From a virus, in the IMG/VR virus record IMGVR_UViG_3300028008_000121, positions 1 to 21,784 of that record: 21,784 nucleotides of DNA. One strand, written 5' to 3'. Below are positions 1 to 8,159 of this stretch, piece after piece. The notes beneath the pieces were generated by a model. It had not been told where the DNA came from and made no database searches. It saw only the letters and a list, made by a program, of their open reading frames with translations. The stretch's first letter is position 1; every line of letters begins with the position of its first letter. A program made the translations under genes and the position numbers.

Positions 1-25
1 GGTTAAACAAAATAAGGAGCAAACC

Positions 26-1126
26 ATGACAGACCACGTCAATGAAGGCATGGGCCCATTGTCTGGGTCATCACGCACTAGCCGACAAACATTAGAAAAT
101 GTGCGATTAATATTAAAACATCGTGCGCCAGTAAACGAAGAATCTCGTGGTTCTCGTTCACGCAACATCTCAGCAATTTTCGTTGAGACTGGCGAAGGTG
201 AGCGTTTCAAATATCCATTTATTCACTTAAATGGTGCAAGAGCAATGGCAAGACACGTTGCATCAGGTGGTGAAACACACGATATGGTAGGTGAAGCAAT
301 TATTGAAATGTCTGACAACTTGTCAAGGCTAAAAGAATTTATGAATGTTGTGAACAAACAAGATTTAGTAAATGAAACAAATCGTGCTGATGTTTGGAAT
401 GTTAAACGCAGTGTGATGGCTATCAAAGAAAAGATACAAAGAATTCAAGGTGCAAAAGGTTATGCTAGTTTCGTAGAAGACTTGGCTCTTAATGGTGCTA
501 AAACACAACAAGAGATGTCAGAAGAAATGGTAGATGCATATGTAAAGAAATTTACAAAGTCTACATTTGAAGAAAACTTAAAAGAAATTTTCCCATTACT
601 ACACAAAGTTAACGAAGAAGAATTTACAAATCGTAGAGATGGACAGACTGATAGAGTTAAAGAAATAATGACTCAAACAGTTAAGAAGACTGGCGAGAGA
701 GTTAACAAAATTAGTTTTGGTCCACCAAGTTCTGAGAATTATGACTACTCAAAAATCAAAAATCAATTTGCTGAACCACGTACTCCAGAAGAAGCGGCAC
801 AACTTAAGATTAATAAGATAGCAATGACATTTGATGACCTTGCTGACAGAGTTCAAGTAGATACATTATTAGACAAGAAAGGCAAAAAGAAAGGTCACGA
901 TTTAGCGGCTGAAGTTTCTTTTTTCTTAACTGATATCGCAGATGCAGTTCGTTCAAATCCAAGAGGCATTTCTAAAGAAGATATGCAAGTAGCAGGTACT
1001 TTAATGAAGATGTCAAAGGCTTCAGTAGAAACTGTTGAGCCAAAATCAGCAGATACGCAAATATCTGAAATGCTTGAAGAAGCATTCTCAAAATTCGACC
1101 CAGACAGAGTTCTTACAGAAAATTAA
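26..1126 (+). CDS. Conserved marine T4-like phage protein, possibly the C-terminal part of a larger protein
   Basis: The function is unknown to me. The 366-residue product has an N-terminal stretch rich in Arg and Ser (residues about 15-50, SRTSRQ, RGSRSRNI) followed by GERFKYPFIHLNGARAMARH, a pattern I recall from large conserved proteins of marine T4-like phages. The middle and C-terminal parts look helical and charged. An AAGGAG at 14-19 precedes the ATG at 26 by 6 bases and supports this start. However, the frame has no stop between base 2 and the ATG, and remembered relatives carry this region inside a longer chain, so the gene may begin outside the window. It ends just before an extended -10 promoter and a terminator. 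Being real coding sequence is near certain; the start and role are not. Confidence 0.8.
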   Translation: MTDHVNEGMGPLSGSSRTSRQTLENVRLILKHRAPVNEESRGSRSRNISAIFVETGEGERFKYPFIHLNGARAMARHVASGGETHDMVGEAIIEMSDNLSRLKEFMNVVNKQDLVNETNRADVWNVKRSVMAIKEKIQRIQGAKGYASFVEDLALNGAKTQQEMSEEMVDAYVKKFTKSTFEENLKEIFPLLHKVNEEEFTNRRDGQTDRVKEIMTQTVKKTGERVNKISFGPPSSENYDYSKIKNQFAEPRTPEEAAQLKINKIAMTFDDLADRVQVDTLLDKKGKKKGHDLAAEVSFFLTDIADAVRSNPRGISKEDMQVAGTLMKMSKASVETVEPKSADTQISEMLEEAFSKFDPDRVLTEN

Positions 1127-1135
1127 AATTTCTGC

Positions 1136-1165
1136 TTGACATTCACTGTCAATCTATGCTATAAT
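1136..1165 (+). promoter_or_regulatory. Sigma70-like promoter P1
   Basis: TTGACA at 1136-1141, an 18-base spacer and an extended -10 TGCTATAAT (TATAAT at 1160-1165). The predicted start is near 1172. TTGACA and TGTCAA (1147-1152) form a perfect 6-bp dyad around a 5-base centre. The predicted start lies inside the 5' arm of the adjacent terminator. Confidence 0.65.
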
Positions 1166-1166
1166 C

Positions 1167-1195
1167 AAAGAGAGTGTTAAAACTCTCTTTTTTTA
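1167..1195 (+). terminator. Rho-independent terminator after the first gene
   Basis: A perfect 8-bp stem (AAAGAGAG at 1167-1174 with CTCTCTTT at 1183-1190), an 8-base loop and a T-rich run through 1194. It would stop transcription leaving the first gene before gp32. The stem is AT-rich, so its strength is moderate. Confidence 0.6.
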
Positions 1196-1232
1196 TGCTT
1201 CCAAAAAACATTCAAAAAGACTGATTTAATGC

Positions 1233-1261
1233 TTGACTTTGGTAAAAAAGATAAGTATAAT
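1233..1261 (+). promoter_or_regulatory. Sigma70-like promoter P2 for gp32
   Basis: TTGACT at 1233-1238, a 17-base spacer and a perfect TATAAT at 1256-1261. The predicted start is near 1268, giving a leader of about 86 bases before gp32. ACTT after TTG (1236-1239) pairs with AAGT at 1253-1256. Confidence 0.65.
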
Positions 1262-1262
1262 A

Positions 1263-1353
1263 GTATCATTAGTAGAAATATTTGTGATACATAAAAACTA
1301 ATAAAAAAACTAATAATAAGAAAACTAATAAAGGCTAATATAGGAGAAATATA
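1263..1353 (+). promoter_or_regulatory. AU-rich repeated leader of gp32, candidate autoregulatory operator
   Basis: The stretch before gp32 holds an inverted repeat (GTATCA at 1263-1268, TGATAC at 1285-1290). It is followed by four CTAATA repeats in an A-rich context (ACTAATA at 1297, 1309 and 1324; GCTAATA at 1334), then an AGGAG near 1342 and the ATG at 1354. In T4, gp32 represses its own translation by binding cooperatively to an unstructured A/U-rich leader downstream of a pseudoknot. A long unstructured repeated leader here fits the same control; this is inference. TTAGT in the hairpin loop (1269-1273) is complementary to ACTAA at 1297-1301, so a pseudoknot could be drawn, though with an awkwardly long middle loop. 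Confidence 0.45.
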
Positions 1354-2358
1354 ATGGCAACACTAGCAGAAATCCGTGCGAAATTACTCGCACAAGACAA
1401 TAAAGCATCAGAGAACTCTTCCTCAAATAGAGGTACAGATGCAGTATTCCCTTTCTGGAATATGGAAAATGACAATACATCCGTATTGAGATTCCTTCCA
1501 GACTCAGACCCCACTAACACATTCTTTTGGAAAGAACGTCAAGTTATCAAACTTCCGTTCCCTGGTGTTAAAGGCGGTGACGAAACTAAACGAGTAATCG
1601 TTCAAGTACCTTGCGTTGAAATGTGGGGCGAATCGTGCCCAGTTCACGCAGAGATACGTCCATGGTTTAAAGACCCAGCAATGGAAGACCTAGGTCGTAC
1701 ATATTGGAAAAAGCGTTCATACGTTTTCCAAGGTTTGGTTGTAAGTGACCCTATCGGTGGTGAACAACCAGAAAATCCAGTTCGTAGATTTATCATTGGA
1801 CCACAAATCTTCAAATTATTGAAGGCGGCTCTAATGGACCCAGACATGGATAATCTACCAACAGATTATGAACAAGGTACAGACTTCCGTCTTACTAAAA
1901 CACAAAAAGGTCAGTATGCTGACTATTCAACTTCATCTTGGTCACGTAAAGAACGTTCACTAAATGAAGAAGAACGTCAAGCAATTGAAACTCATGGTCT
2001 TTTCGACTTGAATGAGTTCATGCCAAAACGTCCAACTGAGGATGACATGCGAGTAATCATGGAGATGTTTGAAGCATCTGTAGATGGTGAATTGTATGAC
2101 CCAACTCGTTGGGGACAGCACTATAAACCTTATGGGTTAGATGTTCCAGCAGGAACTTCTGCACCAGCAACTCCAACTCCAACTGCTCCAAAAGTAGAAG
2201 AAGTTAAAGAAGTTGCACCAGCAGAAACAACACCTGTTGCTGAAACACCAACACCAACGCCAACACCGGCACCAGCAACAGCAGAAACAACTGCTGATGC
2301 ACCAAAGGCCGATGCGGCAGATATCTTAGCAATGATTCGTAGTAGAAAAACTGACTAA
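1354..2358 (+). CDS. 32: Single-stranded DNA-binding protein gp32
   Basis: This is the T4-type ssDNA-binding protein that coats single strands in replication and recombination and loads partners such as UvsX/UvsY and gp41. The 334-residue product starts MATLAEIRAKLLAQD, the basic N-terminal segment used for cooperativity. It has the core signature FPFWNMEND...VLRFLPD (about 32-50), and a zinc-type cluster CVEMWGESCPVH with Cys87, Cys95 and His98; I could not place a fourth ligand with confidence. After about residue 265 comes a Pro/Thr/Ala-rich linker ending in a short tail, ADILAMIRSRKTD, a layout usual for marine relatives. T4 gp32 is 301 residues; the extra length is mostly the linker. It lies directly upstream of uvsX, with its own promoter and a repeated leader that suggests autoregulation. 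The start is fixed by AGGAG 7 bases upstream. Confidence 0.93.
   Translation: MATLAEIRAKLLAQDNKASENSSSNRGTDAVFPFWNMENDNTSVLRFLPDSDPTNTFFWKERQVIKLPFPGVKGGDETKRVIVQVPCVEMWGESCPVHAEIRPWFKDPAMEDLGRTYWKKRSYVFQGLVVSDPIGGEQPENPVRRFIIGPQIFKLLKAALMDPDMDNLPTDYEQGTDFRLTKTQKGQYADYSTSSWSRKERSLNEEERQAIETHGLFDLNEFMPKRPTEDDMRVIMEMFEASVDGELYDPTRWGQHYKPYGLDVPAGTSAPATPTPTAPKVEEVKEVAPAETTPVAETPTPTPTPAPATAETTADAPKADAADILAMIRSRKTD
2245..2278 (+). repeat. Short tandem repeat coding for the Pro/Thr linker of gp32
   Basis: Repeated ACACCA / ACGCCA hexamer-like units encode a Thr-Pro run inside the linker between the DNA-binding core and the C-terminal tail of gp32. This kind of tract is prone to length change. Confidence 0.6.
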
Positions 2359-2370
2359 GAACCAATATGA

Positions 2371-2399
2371 GTGTGGGGAGTAAATCTCCCCATACTTTT
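2371..2399 (+). terminator. Terminator-like hairpin between gp32 and uvsX
   Basis: A 10-bp stem with one G-U pair (GTGTGGGGAG at 2371-2380 with CTCCCCATAC at 2386-2395), a 5-base loop and TTTTA. It probably limits read-through from the highly expressed gp32 gene into uvsX. No promoter is obvious in the remaining 26 bases before uvsX, so it is likely a partial terminator. Confidence 0.7.
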
Positions 2400-2425
2400 A
2401 TAAAATATCACATAAGGAGAATTAT

Positions 2426-3496
2426 ATGGCACGAGCCTTTGATGCGAGTAAATTTCGCAAAAACATAACAAAATCTGTTCCAGGCATGAGTGTGGGTTTC
2501 AGAGACCCAGATACTTGGATATCAACAGGTAATTATACATTAAATAAACTTATCAGTGGTGAATTTCATAAAGGAATTCCATTAGGTAAAGTAACAGTAT
2601 TTGCAGGTGAAAGTGGTGCAGGCAAATCATTTGTAGCCGCAGGTAATGTAGTTAAAAATGCACAAGACCAAGGAATTTTTGTAGTACTAATTGACAGTGA
2701 GAACGCACTAGATGAAACGTGGTTACACGCACTTGATGTAGATACTACACCCGAAAAACTACTAAAATTGAATGTAGCAATGATTGATGATGTTGCTAAA
2801 ATCATTTCAGACTTTATGAAAGACTATAAGGCAGAATATGCCGATGCACAAGACGAAGACCGTCCTAAAGTGTTATTTGTTATTGATAGTCTTGGAATGA
2901 TGATGACCCCAACCGATGTTGACCAGTTTAATCGTGGTGACATGAAAGGTGATATGGGTCGTAAACCAAAAGCCCTAGCGGCATTAGTAAGAAATAGTGT
3001 GAATATGTTCGGTGACTATAATATCGGTTTAGTTGCGACAAATCATACTTACGCATCACAAGATATGTTTGACCCAGATGATAAAATCTCAGGTGGTCAA
3101 GGATTTATCTATGCATCTTCAATTGTAGTAGCAATGCGTAAACTTAAACTAAAAGTAGATGCAGATGGCAATAAGACATCTCAAGTACATGGTATTAGAG
3201 CGGCTTGTAAAGTAATGAAAACAAGATATGCTAAACCATTTGAGGGTGTTCAGGTAGAGATTCCGTATGAAACTGGAATGTCACCGTATTCTGGATTAGT
3301 TGAGTTTTTTGAAGCAAAGGGTGTATTAACAAAACAAGGTAATCGATTGAAATATAATACAAAATCAGGTGAAGAAATGATTGAGTTTCGTAAGAACTGG
3401 ACAGATGAAAAACTTGATATTGTTATGAAAGACTGGAATGAAGAAAACTTGGATGACGAAAAGCACGAACTGGAACAAGTTGAGTCAGAAGTATAA
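2426..3496 (+). CDS. uvsX: RecA-like strand-exchange recombinase UvsX
   Basis: UvsX forms filaments on gp32-covered ssDNA and drives strand exchange for recombination-dependent replication and repair. The 356-residue product has a RecA-fold ATPase: Walker A GESGAGKS at 61-68, a conserved LIDSENALDE segment near 88-97, and Walker B VLFVIDS around 149-155. A GGQG motif near residues 223-226 and TNHTYAS fit DNA-binding loop regions of the family. Length is close to T4 UvsX (about 390). An AAGGAG lies 7 bases before the ATG. It sits between gp32 and a uvsY-like gene, the three partners of T4 presynaptic filament assembly. Confidence 0.93.
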   Translation: MARAFDASKFRKNITKSVPGMSVGFRDPDTWISTGNYTLNKLISGEFHKGIPLGKVTVFAGESGAGKSFVAAGNVVKNAQDQGIFVVLIDSENALDETWLHALDVDTTPEKLLKLNVAMIDDVAKIISDFMKDYKAEYADAQDEDRPKVLFVIDSLGMMMTPTDVDQFNRGDMKGDMGRKPKALAALVRNSVNMFGDYNIGLVATNHTYASQDMFDPDDKISGGQGFIYASSIVVAMRKLKLKVDADGNKTSQVHGIRAACKVMKTRYAKPFEGVQVEIPYETGMSPYSGLVEFFEAKGVLTKQGNRLKYNTKSGEEMIEFRKNWTDEKLDIVMKDWNEENLDDEKHELEQVESEV

Positions 3497-3512
3497 GAAA
3501 AAAGCAAAATGT

Positions 3513-3520
3513 AATAAATA
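3513..3520 (+). promoter_or_regulatory. Possible T4-late-like promoter box
   Basis: AATAAATA resembles the late box (TATAAATA) read by gp55-type sigma factors. It sits in the loop of an inverted repeat (AATGTA at 3508-3513, TACATT at 3519-3524). A start about 6 bases downstream would give a leader of about 34 bases carrying the ribosome-binding site of the next gene. In AT-rich DNA such boxes arise by chance, so this is tentative. Confidence 0.3.
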
Positions 3521-3559
3521 CATTGCTTACACCAACAAGACATACTAAGAGGAGACAAC

Positions 3560-3790
3560 TTGGAATCAGAATCGCTTTACGAGTTATGGGAGACTTTATT
3601 AACTTACATCCCAGGAAAAGATAGAATAGAAGCCGGAGAGATGTTTATCAAACAGTGTGACGAATTAGGAATGAGTCCTGAAGACATAGAGATATTAATT
3701 GATGGAGATAAGATACTAGAAGTTGCACTAGACCGGTACTTTGAAGATGATGATGAGGATTATTATGAAGAAGACGATGATTGGGACTAA
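3560..3790 (+). CDS. Small acidic protein between uvsX and the uvsY-like gene
   Basis: The function is unknown. The 76-residue product starts with TTG, supported by a strong GAGGAG at 3549-3554. It has a helical body (LWETLLTYIPGKDRIEAGEMF) and a very acidic C-terminus made almost entirely of Asp, Glu and Tyr from about residue 62 on (FEDDDEDYYEEDDDWD). Acidic tails of this sort can mimic DNA or bind ssDNA-binding proteins; that is only a suggestion here. Its stop overlaps the ATG of the next gene by one base (TAATG), so the two are translationally coupled, placing it with the recombination genes. Confidence 0.8.
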   Translation: MESESLYELWETLLTYIPGKDRIEAGEMFIKQCDELGMSPEDIEILIDGDKILEVALDRYFEDDDEDYYEEDDDWD

Positions 3791-4254
3791 TGAATTGGTA
3801 TAGCAAAATAGTAAAAGACTGGAGTGAAATCCCAACATGCATTCAATTTTATGAAAGCGAGTTGGCTGACGCAAGACGAGAAGTAAAGATAAAGGGAAAT
3901 ATTGAAAAGAACTCTACTCAACTTCCTGCATTTGTTGAATTACGCTTTGGTCAATTACAAGAGATAGAAGCGATATTAGAGCATTTAAACATTACGTTAC
4001 GAAAAAAGAGAAGTTCTTATTTAAGAAAATACCTAGAGAACTATAATAAAGTTTTGAGTAGCAGAGATGCTGAAAAGTACGCAGACGGCGAAGACGAAAT
4101 TGTTGCAGTTGGTGAATTGATAAATCAAGTTGCACTAATTAGAAACCAATATCTCGGAATAACAAAAGGCTTCGAAATTAAGCACTTTCAACTGTCAAAC
4201 ATAATTAAGTTGCGTGTGGCAGGAATGGAAGATTCAGAGATTAACACATATTAG
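3790..4254 (+). CDS. uvsY: UvsY-like recombination mediator
   Basis: UvsY helps UvsX displace gp32 from ssDNA. The 154-residue product is helical and basic, with features I associate with UvsY-annotated proteins of marine T4-like phages: QLQEIEAILEHLNITLRKKRS near 60-80, RKYLENYNKVLSSRDAEKYADGE, and a C-terminal IRNQYLGITKGFEIKHFQLSNIIKLRVAGMED. It is slightly longer than T4 UvsY (137). An upstream TTG in the same frame would add three residues, but the ATG overlapping the previous stop (TAATG) is the better start. Position next to uvsX supports the call. Similarity to T4 UvsY itself is too weak to confirm by eye. Confidence 0.6.
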   Translation: MNWYSKIVKDWSEIPTCIQFYESELADARREVKIKGNIEKNSTQLPAFVELRFGQLQEIEAILEHLNITLRKKRSSYLRKYLENYNKVLSSRDAEKYADGEDEIVAVGELINQVALIRNQYLGITKGFEIKHFQLSNIIKLRVAGMEDSEINTY

Positions 4255-4257
4255 GGA

Positions 4258-6591
4258 ATGAGGAAAATGACTGGGATTCATATAGTTAAGCGAAACGGAG
4301 AGAAAGAGAACTTAGATTTAGAAAAAATGCATAAGGTCGTATTCGAGGCCTGTAATAACATCAGTAATGTGTCAGCAAGTGAAGTAGAATTAAAATCTCA
4401 TATTCAATTTTACAGTGGCATGACAAGTAGTGAAATACAAGAAACACTTATAAAAGCGGCAGCCGAATTAATATCAGAAGATTTGCCAAACTATCAATGG
4501 GTTGCAGGCAATCTAATCAATTATCATATCAGAAAAGAAGTATATGGTACTTTTGAACCAAGTCATGTACTTGATTTAGTTAAACAAAATGTTACTTCTG
4601 GATTCTATGATAAGTCTTTACTAGAAGATTATTCAGTAGAAGAATGGGAAAAGATTAACACATTCATTAAACACGATAGAGATTTTAACATTACATATGT
4701 TGGAATGGAACAGTTTCGCGGAAAGTATCTAGTACAAAATCGAGTAACAAATAAACTTTATGAAACGCCACAGATGGCATATATGCTAATTGCGGCAACA
4801 CTATTCAGTAGTTACGCAAAAGAAGAAAGATTAAAATGGGTAAAAGATTACTATGATGCAATTAGTACTTTTGATATCTCGTTACCAACTCCTGTTATGG
4901 CTGGTGTTCGTACACCACAAAGACAATTCAGTAGTTGTGTATTAATTGAAACAGATGATAGTTTAGATAGTATCAATGCGACATCTAGTTCAATTGTTAA
5001 ATATGTCTCTCAGAAAGCAGGAATTGGGGTTGGTGCGGGTAGTATCCGAGCAATAAACTCACCTATTCGCAATGGCGATGCATCACATACTGGTGTTATT
5101 CCATTCTATAAAATGTTTCAAGCGGCAGTTAAATCATGTTCACAAGGTGGTGTTCGTGGTGGTGCGGCAACATTATATTATCCTGTTTGGCATTTAGAAG
5201 TTGAAGACTTACTTGTTTTAAAGAACAATAAAGGTACAGAAGATAATCGTGTAAGGCACATGGACTATGGTGTTCAGTTCAATAAACTGATGTATGAACG
5301 TCTAATGATTGGTGGCAATATTACATTATTCTCACCACAAGATGTCCCAGGATTGTACGAGTCATTCTTTAATGACCAAGATAAGTTCCGTGAACTATAT
5401 GAACAAGCAGAACGTAAAACATCTATTCGTAAGAAATCAGTTCCAGCAATTGAATTGTTTTCTGCATTTATGAATGAGAGAAAGAATACAGGTCGTATCT
5501 ATCTACAAAATGTAGACCATGCGAATGACCATAGTTCTTTCATTTCAGAGGTAGCACCAGTCAAGCAATCAAATCTATGTTGTGAGATTACTCTTCCAAC
5601 AAAGCCATTGAATAGTGTGATGGATGAAGAGGGCGAAATTGCTCTCTGTACACTCAGTGCTATCAATTGGGGTAATATAAAATCTCCAGAAGATTTTGAA
5701 AAGCCTTGTGATTTAGCAGTAAGAGGTCTTGATGCTCTATTGAGTTACCAAGATTATCCACTCATTGCGGCCGAGTTAGCAACTAATAACAGGAGACCTT
5801 TGGGCGTAGGCATTATTAATTTTGCGTATTGGTTGGCTAAAAACGATACGAATTATACTGACCCTAACTTAGAGTTAGTTGATGAATGGGCAGAAGCCTG
5901 GAGTTATTATCTAATCAAAGCATCAAATAATTTGGCAAAAGAGATTGGACCTTGTCCTAAATCTGATGAAACAAAGTACGGACATGGTGTAGTACCAATT
6001 GATACTCGTAAAATAGAGATTGATGAACTAGTTAAACACACAGAAAGAATGGATTGGAAATCTCTTAGAGAAGATTTAAAAGAACACGGAGTAAGAAATT
6101 CAACATTAATGGCTCTTATGCCTGCTGAAACATCAGCACAGATTTCAAACTCAACGAATGGTATTGAACCACCAAGAAGTTATGTATCGATTAAACAATC
6201 AAAACATGGAGTTCTGAAACAAGTTGTCCCTGGTATTCATAAGTTAAAAAGTAAGTATGAACTTCTATGGGACCAACAATCGCCAGAGGGTTACTTAAAG
6301 ATTATGGCAGTATTACAAAAGTATATTGACCAAGGTATCTCAGTGAACACAAGTTATAATCCAGTGTTCTTTGAAGATGAAAAGATACCAATGTCTGTGA
6401 TGTTACAACATCTTATTATGTTTTATAAGTACGGTGGTAAACAATTATACTATTTCAATACATTCGATGGTCAAGGAGAGTTAGACATTAATGTATTAAA
6501 TTCAATGGATAAAAATGAAGAAGTTTCAGAGGAACCGTTAGCATACGGTACCTTAATAGATGATGAGGATTGTGAAGGTTGCACAATATAG
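4258..6591 (+). CDS. nrdA: Class Ia ribonucleoside-diphosphate reductase, alpha subunit
   Basis: NrdA reduces ribonucleoside diphosphates to deoxynucleotides for phage DNA synthesis, working with NrdB. The 777-residue product is colinear with E. coli NrdA. It has an N-terminal ATP cone (IVKRNGEKENLDLEKMHKVV, about 9-95). The active-site cysteines align as Cys227 (QFSSC), Cys441 (SNLCCE) and Cys464 (ALCTLS). The radical-transfer tyrosine pair is Tyr731-Tyr732 (QLYYFN), and the C-terminal redox CxxC is Cys772/Cys775. All key residues are present, so it should be active. The ATG at 4267 (MTGIHIVKRNG) fits homologue N-termini and the upstream AGGGA better than 4258; the difference is three residues. 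It is followed 12 bases later by nrdB. Confidence 0.96.
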   Translation: MRKMTGIHIVKRNGEKENLDLEKMHKVVFEACNNISNVSASEVELKSHIQFYSGMTSSEIQETLIKAAAELISEDLPNYQWVAGNLINYHIRKEVYGTFEPSHVLDLVKQNVTSGFYDKSLLEDYSVEEWEKINTFIKHDRDFNITYVGMEQFRGKYLVQNRVTNKLYETPQMAYMLIAATLFSSYAKEERLKWVKDYYDAISTFDISLPTPVMAGVRTPQRQFSSCVLIETDDSLDSINATSSSIVKYVSQKAGIGVGAGSIRAINSPIRNGDASHTGVIPFYKMFQAAVKSCSQGGVRGGAATLYYPVWHLEVEDLLVLKNNKGTEDNRVRHMDYGVQFNKLMYERLMIGGNITLFSPQDVPGLYESFFNDQDKFRELYEQAERKTSIRKKSVPAIELFSAFMNERKNTGRIYLQNVDHANDHSSFISEVAPVKQSNLCCEITLPTKPLNSVMDEEGEIALCTLSAINWGNIKSPEDFEKPCDLAVRGLDALLSYQDYPLIAAELATNNRRPLGVGIINFAYWLAKNDTNYTDPNLELVDEWAEAWSYYLIKASNNLAKEIGPCPKSDETKYGHGVVPIDTRKIEIDELVKHTERMDWKSLREDLKEHGVRNSTLMALMPAETSAQISNSTNGIEPPRSYVSIKQSKHGVLKQVVPGIHKLKSKYELLWDQQSPEGYLKIMAVLQKYIDQGISVNTSYNPVFFEDEKIPMSVMLQHLIMFYKYGGKQLYYFNTFDGQGELDINVLNSMDKNEEVSEEPLAYGTLIDDEDCEGCTI

Positions 6592-6603
6592 AGGAAAGCA
6601 AGT

Positions 6604-7737
6604 ATGACAACAGTATTTAATTCAAAAAATAAACAAGACCACACCAAAGCAAAGGCTTTCTTGGACCCATCAGGCGGTGTAACAATTCAACGATATGATA
6701 TGTTGAAGTATAAGCAGTTTGACAAACTAACTGACAAACAGTTAGGTTTCTTTTGGCGACCAGAAGAAGTTGATTGTCATAAAGATGCGAATGACTTCAA
6801 TGCACTTACTGATACTGAAAGACATATCTTTACAAGTAATCTTAAAAGACAAATCTTATTAGATAGTGTACAAGGTCGTGCGCCAGTAGAGGCGTTTGGA
6901 CCACTAGTATCTATACCAGAACTAGAAGCATGGATTCAAACTTGGACATTTAGTGAAACAATTCACTCACGTTCATATACACATATTATTCGTAATGTAT
7001 ATGCAGACCCATCAAAAGTATTTGATGAAATGATGTCCATTAATGAGATTACAGATTGTGCTGGTGCTATTAGTACTAATTATGATGAACTTATTGACTT
7101 GTCATTGAAGTACCAATTATTAGGTGAGGGCAAACACACAGTCAATGGTAAGAAAGTTGATGTAAACTTGTATGAACTTAAGAAAGCATTATACAAAACA
7201 TTAATGAGTGTCAATATCTTAGAAGGTGTTCGTTTCTATGTATCATTTGCATGTAGTTGGGCATTTGCAGAACTTAAAAAGATGGAAGGCAATGCTAAAA
7301 TTATTAAACTAATTGCACGTGATGAGAACTTGCACTTAGCATCTACTCAATCTCTTTTAAAGATTTTACCTAAAGACGATAAAGATTATATTAAGATTGC
7401 AAAAGAAACAGAAGAAGAATGTATTCAGATGTTTGTTGATGCAGTAGAACAAGAAAAAGCATGGGCTGAGTATCTATTTAAAGATGGCAGTATGATTGGA
7501 CTAAACACACAATTATTAGGTGATTATATTGAATGGATTTGCTGTAAACGTATGATTGCTGTTAATCTAAAATGTCCATATACAGTACCACAAGCCAATC
7601 CACTACCATGGACACAGAAATGGATTGCTGGAGCAGAAGTACAAGTAGCACCACAAGAAACAGAGATTACTTCTTATATACAAGGAGGAGTCAAGCAAGA
7701 TGTATCAGAAGACACATTTGGTGGAATGTCATTGTGA
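6604..7737 (+). CDS. nrdB: Class Ia ribonucleoside-diphosphate reductase, beta subunit
   Basis: NrdB houses the di-iron centre and stable tyrosyl radical that starts catalysis in NrdA. The 377-residue product aligns along its whole length with E. coli NrdB (376). Iron ligands appear as Asp87, Glu118, His121 (SETIHSRSY), Glu207, Glu241 and His244 (ARDENLHL), and the radical tyrosine as Tyr125. The C-terminal tail (DTFGGMSL), which docks on NrdA, is also present. GAGGAAAG upstream serves as ribosome-binding site. The last four bases overlap the GTG start of the next gene. Confidence 0.96.
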   Translation: MTTVFNSKNKQDHTKAKAFLDPSGGVTIQRYDMLKYKQFDKLTDKQLGFFWRPEEVDCHKDANDFNALTDTERHIFTSNLKRQILLDSVQGRAPVEAFGPLVSIPELEAWIQTWTFSETIHSRSYTHIIRNVYADPSKVFDEMMSINEITDCAGAISTNYDELIDLSLKYQLLGEGKHTVNGKKVDVNLYELKKALYKTLMSVNILEGVRFYVSFACSWAFAELKKMEGNAKIIKLIARDENLHLASTQSLLKILPKDDKDYIKIAKETEEECIQMFVDAVEQEKAWAEYLFKDGSMIGLNTQLLGDYIEWICCKRMIAVNLKCPYTVPQANPLPWTQKWIAGAEVQVAPQETEITSYIQGGVKQDVSEDTFGGMSL

Positions 7738-8159
7738 TAGACCTCAATGCAATCGGTATAGTAGATTACGAAGTAAAAGATTTTGTTGCGTTAACACCTC
7801 ATAACGAGGCACATTTTTGTTTAGTACCTAGGACTGTTGACCAACAGGTTATTTTAAAATTACAAAAGATTATGATGGATATTGGTAATGCCAATATTAA
7901 AGATGGAGTATGTGAGCAATACGAAACAATAATGAAGTTTGTTAACGACCATCCAATCATAGAAATTCATTTAACAAAGGAGAAAAAAATGACTAAAATG
8001 GGCTTAGAATTTGATGCATGGGTTCAAAATACATGGATGGACCACCTTGATGAAAAGATGCAGTGGAATGAAAAAGTAGATTATACTCAAAAAGACTGGC
8101 TTAAGAAGAATTTAGATTTCTTAACCAATAAATTTCAAGAAGAAGTTAGGCAGAAGTAA
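7734..8159 (+). CDS. Unknown small protein downstream of nrdB, with a nested in-frame start at 7989
   Basis: I do not recognise it. The frame is open back into nrdB, but translation of that part is a shadow. The sensible start is the GTG at 7734, whose last two bases and the following A form the nrdB stop (GTGA), giving 141 residues. The N-terminal half (IDLNAIGIVDYEVKDFVAL..., about 1-80) looks like a compact alpha/beta domain. The C-terminal half (residues 86-141) begins at an in-frame ATG at 7989 preceded by a near-ideal AAAGGAG at 7976-7982, 6 bases upstream. The gene may therefore make a full-length and a 56-residue short form, or the short form may be the main product. The short part is helical and charged (WMDHLDEKMQW...). 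The stop abuts the next ATG. Confidence 0.7.
   Translation: MIDLNAIGIVDYEVKDFVALTPHNEAHFCLVPRTVDQQVILKLQKIMMDIGNANIKDGVCEQYETIMKFVNDHPIIEIHLTKEKKMTKMGLEFDAWVQNTWMDHLDEKMQWNEKVDYTQKDWLKKNLDFLTNKFQEEVRQK

Noticed and set aside
3250-3558. 102-codon minus-strand frame opposite the end of uvsX
   Set aside because: The product is Ser/Phe-rich shadow sequence of the uvsX C-terminus with no start signals.
7572-7733. Longer N-terminus of the gene after nrdB
   Set aside because: This part overlaps nrdB in another frame and is rich in Ser, Thr and Arg as expected for an out-of-frame shadow; the GTG at 7734 in the GTGA overlap is better.
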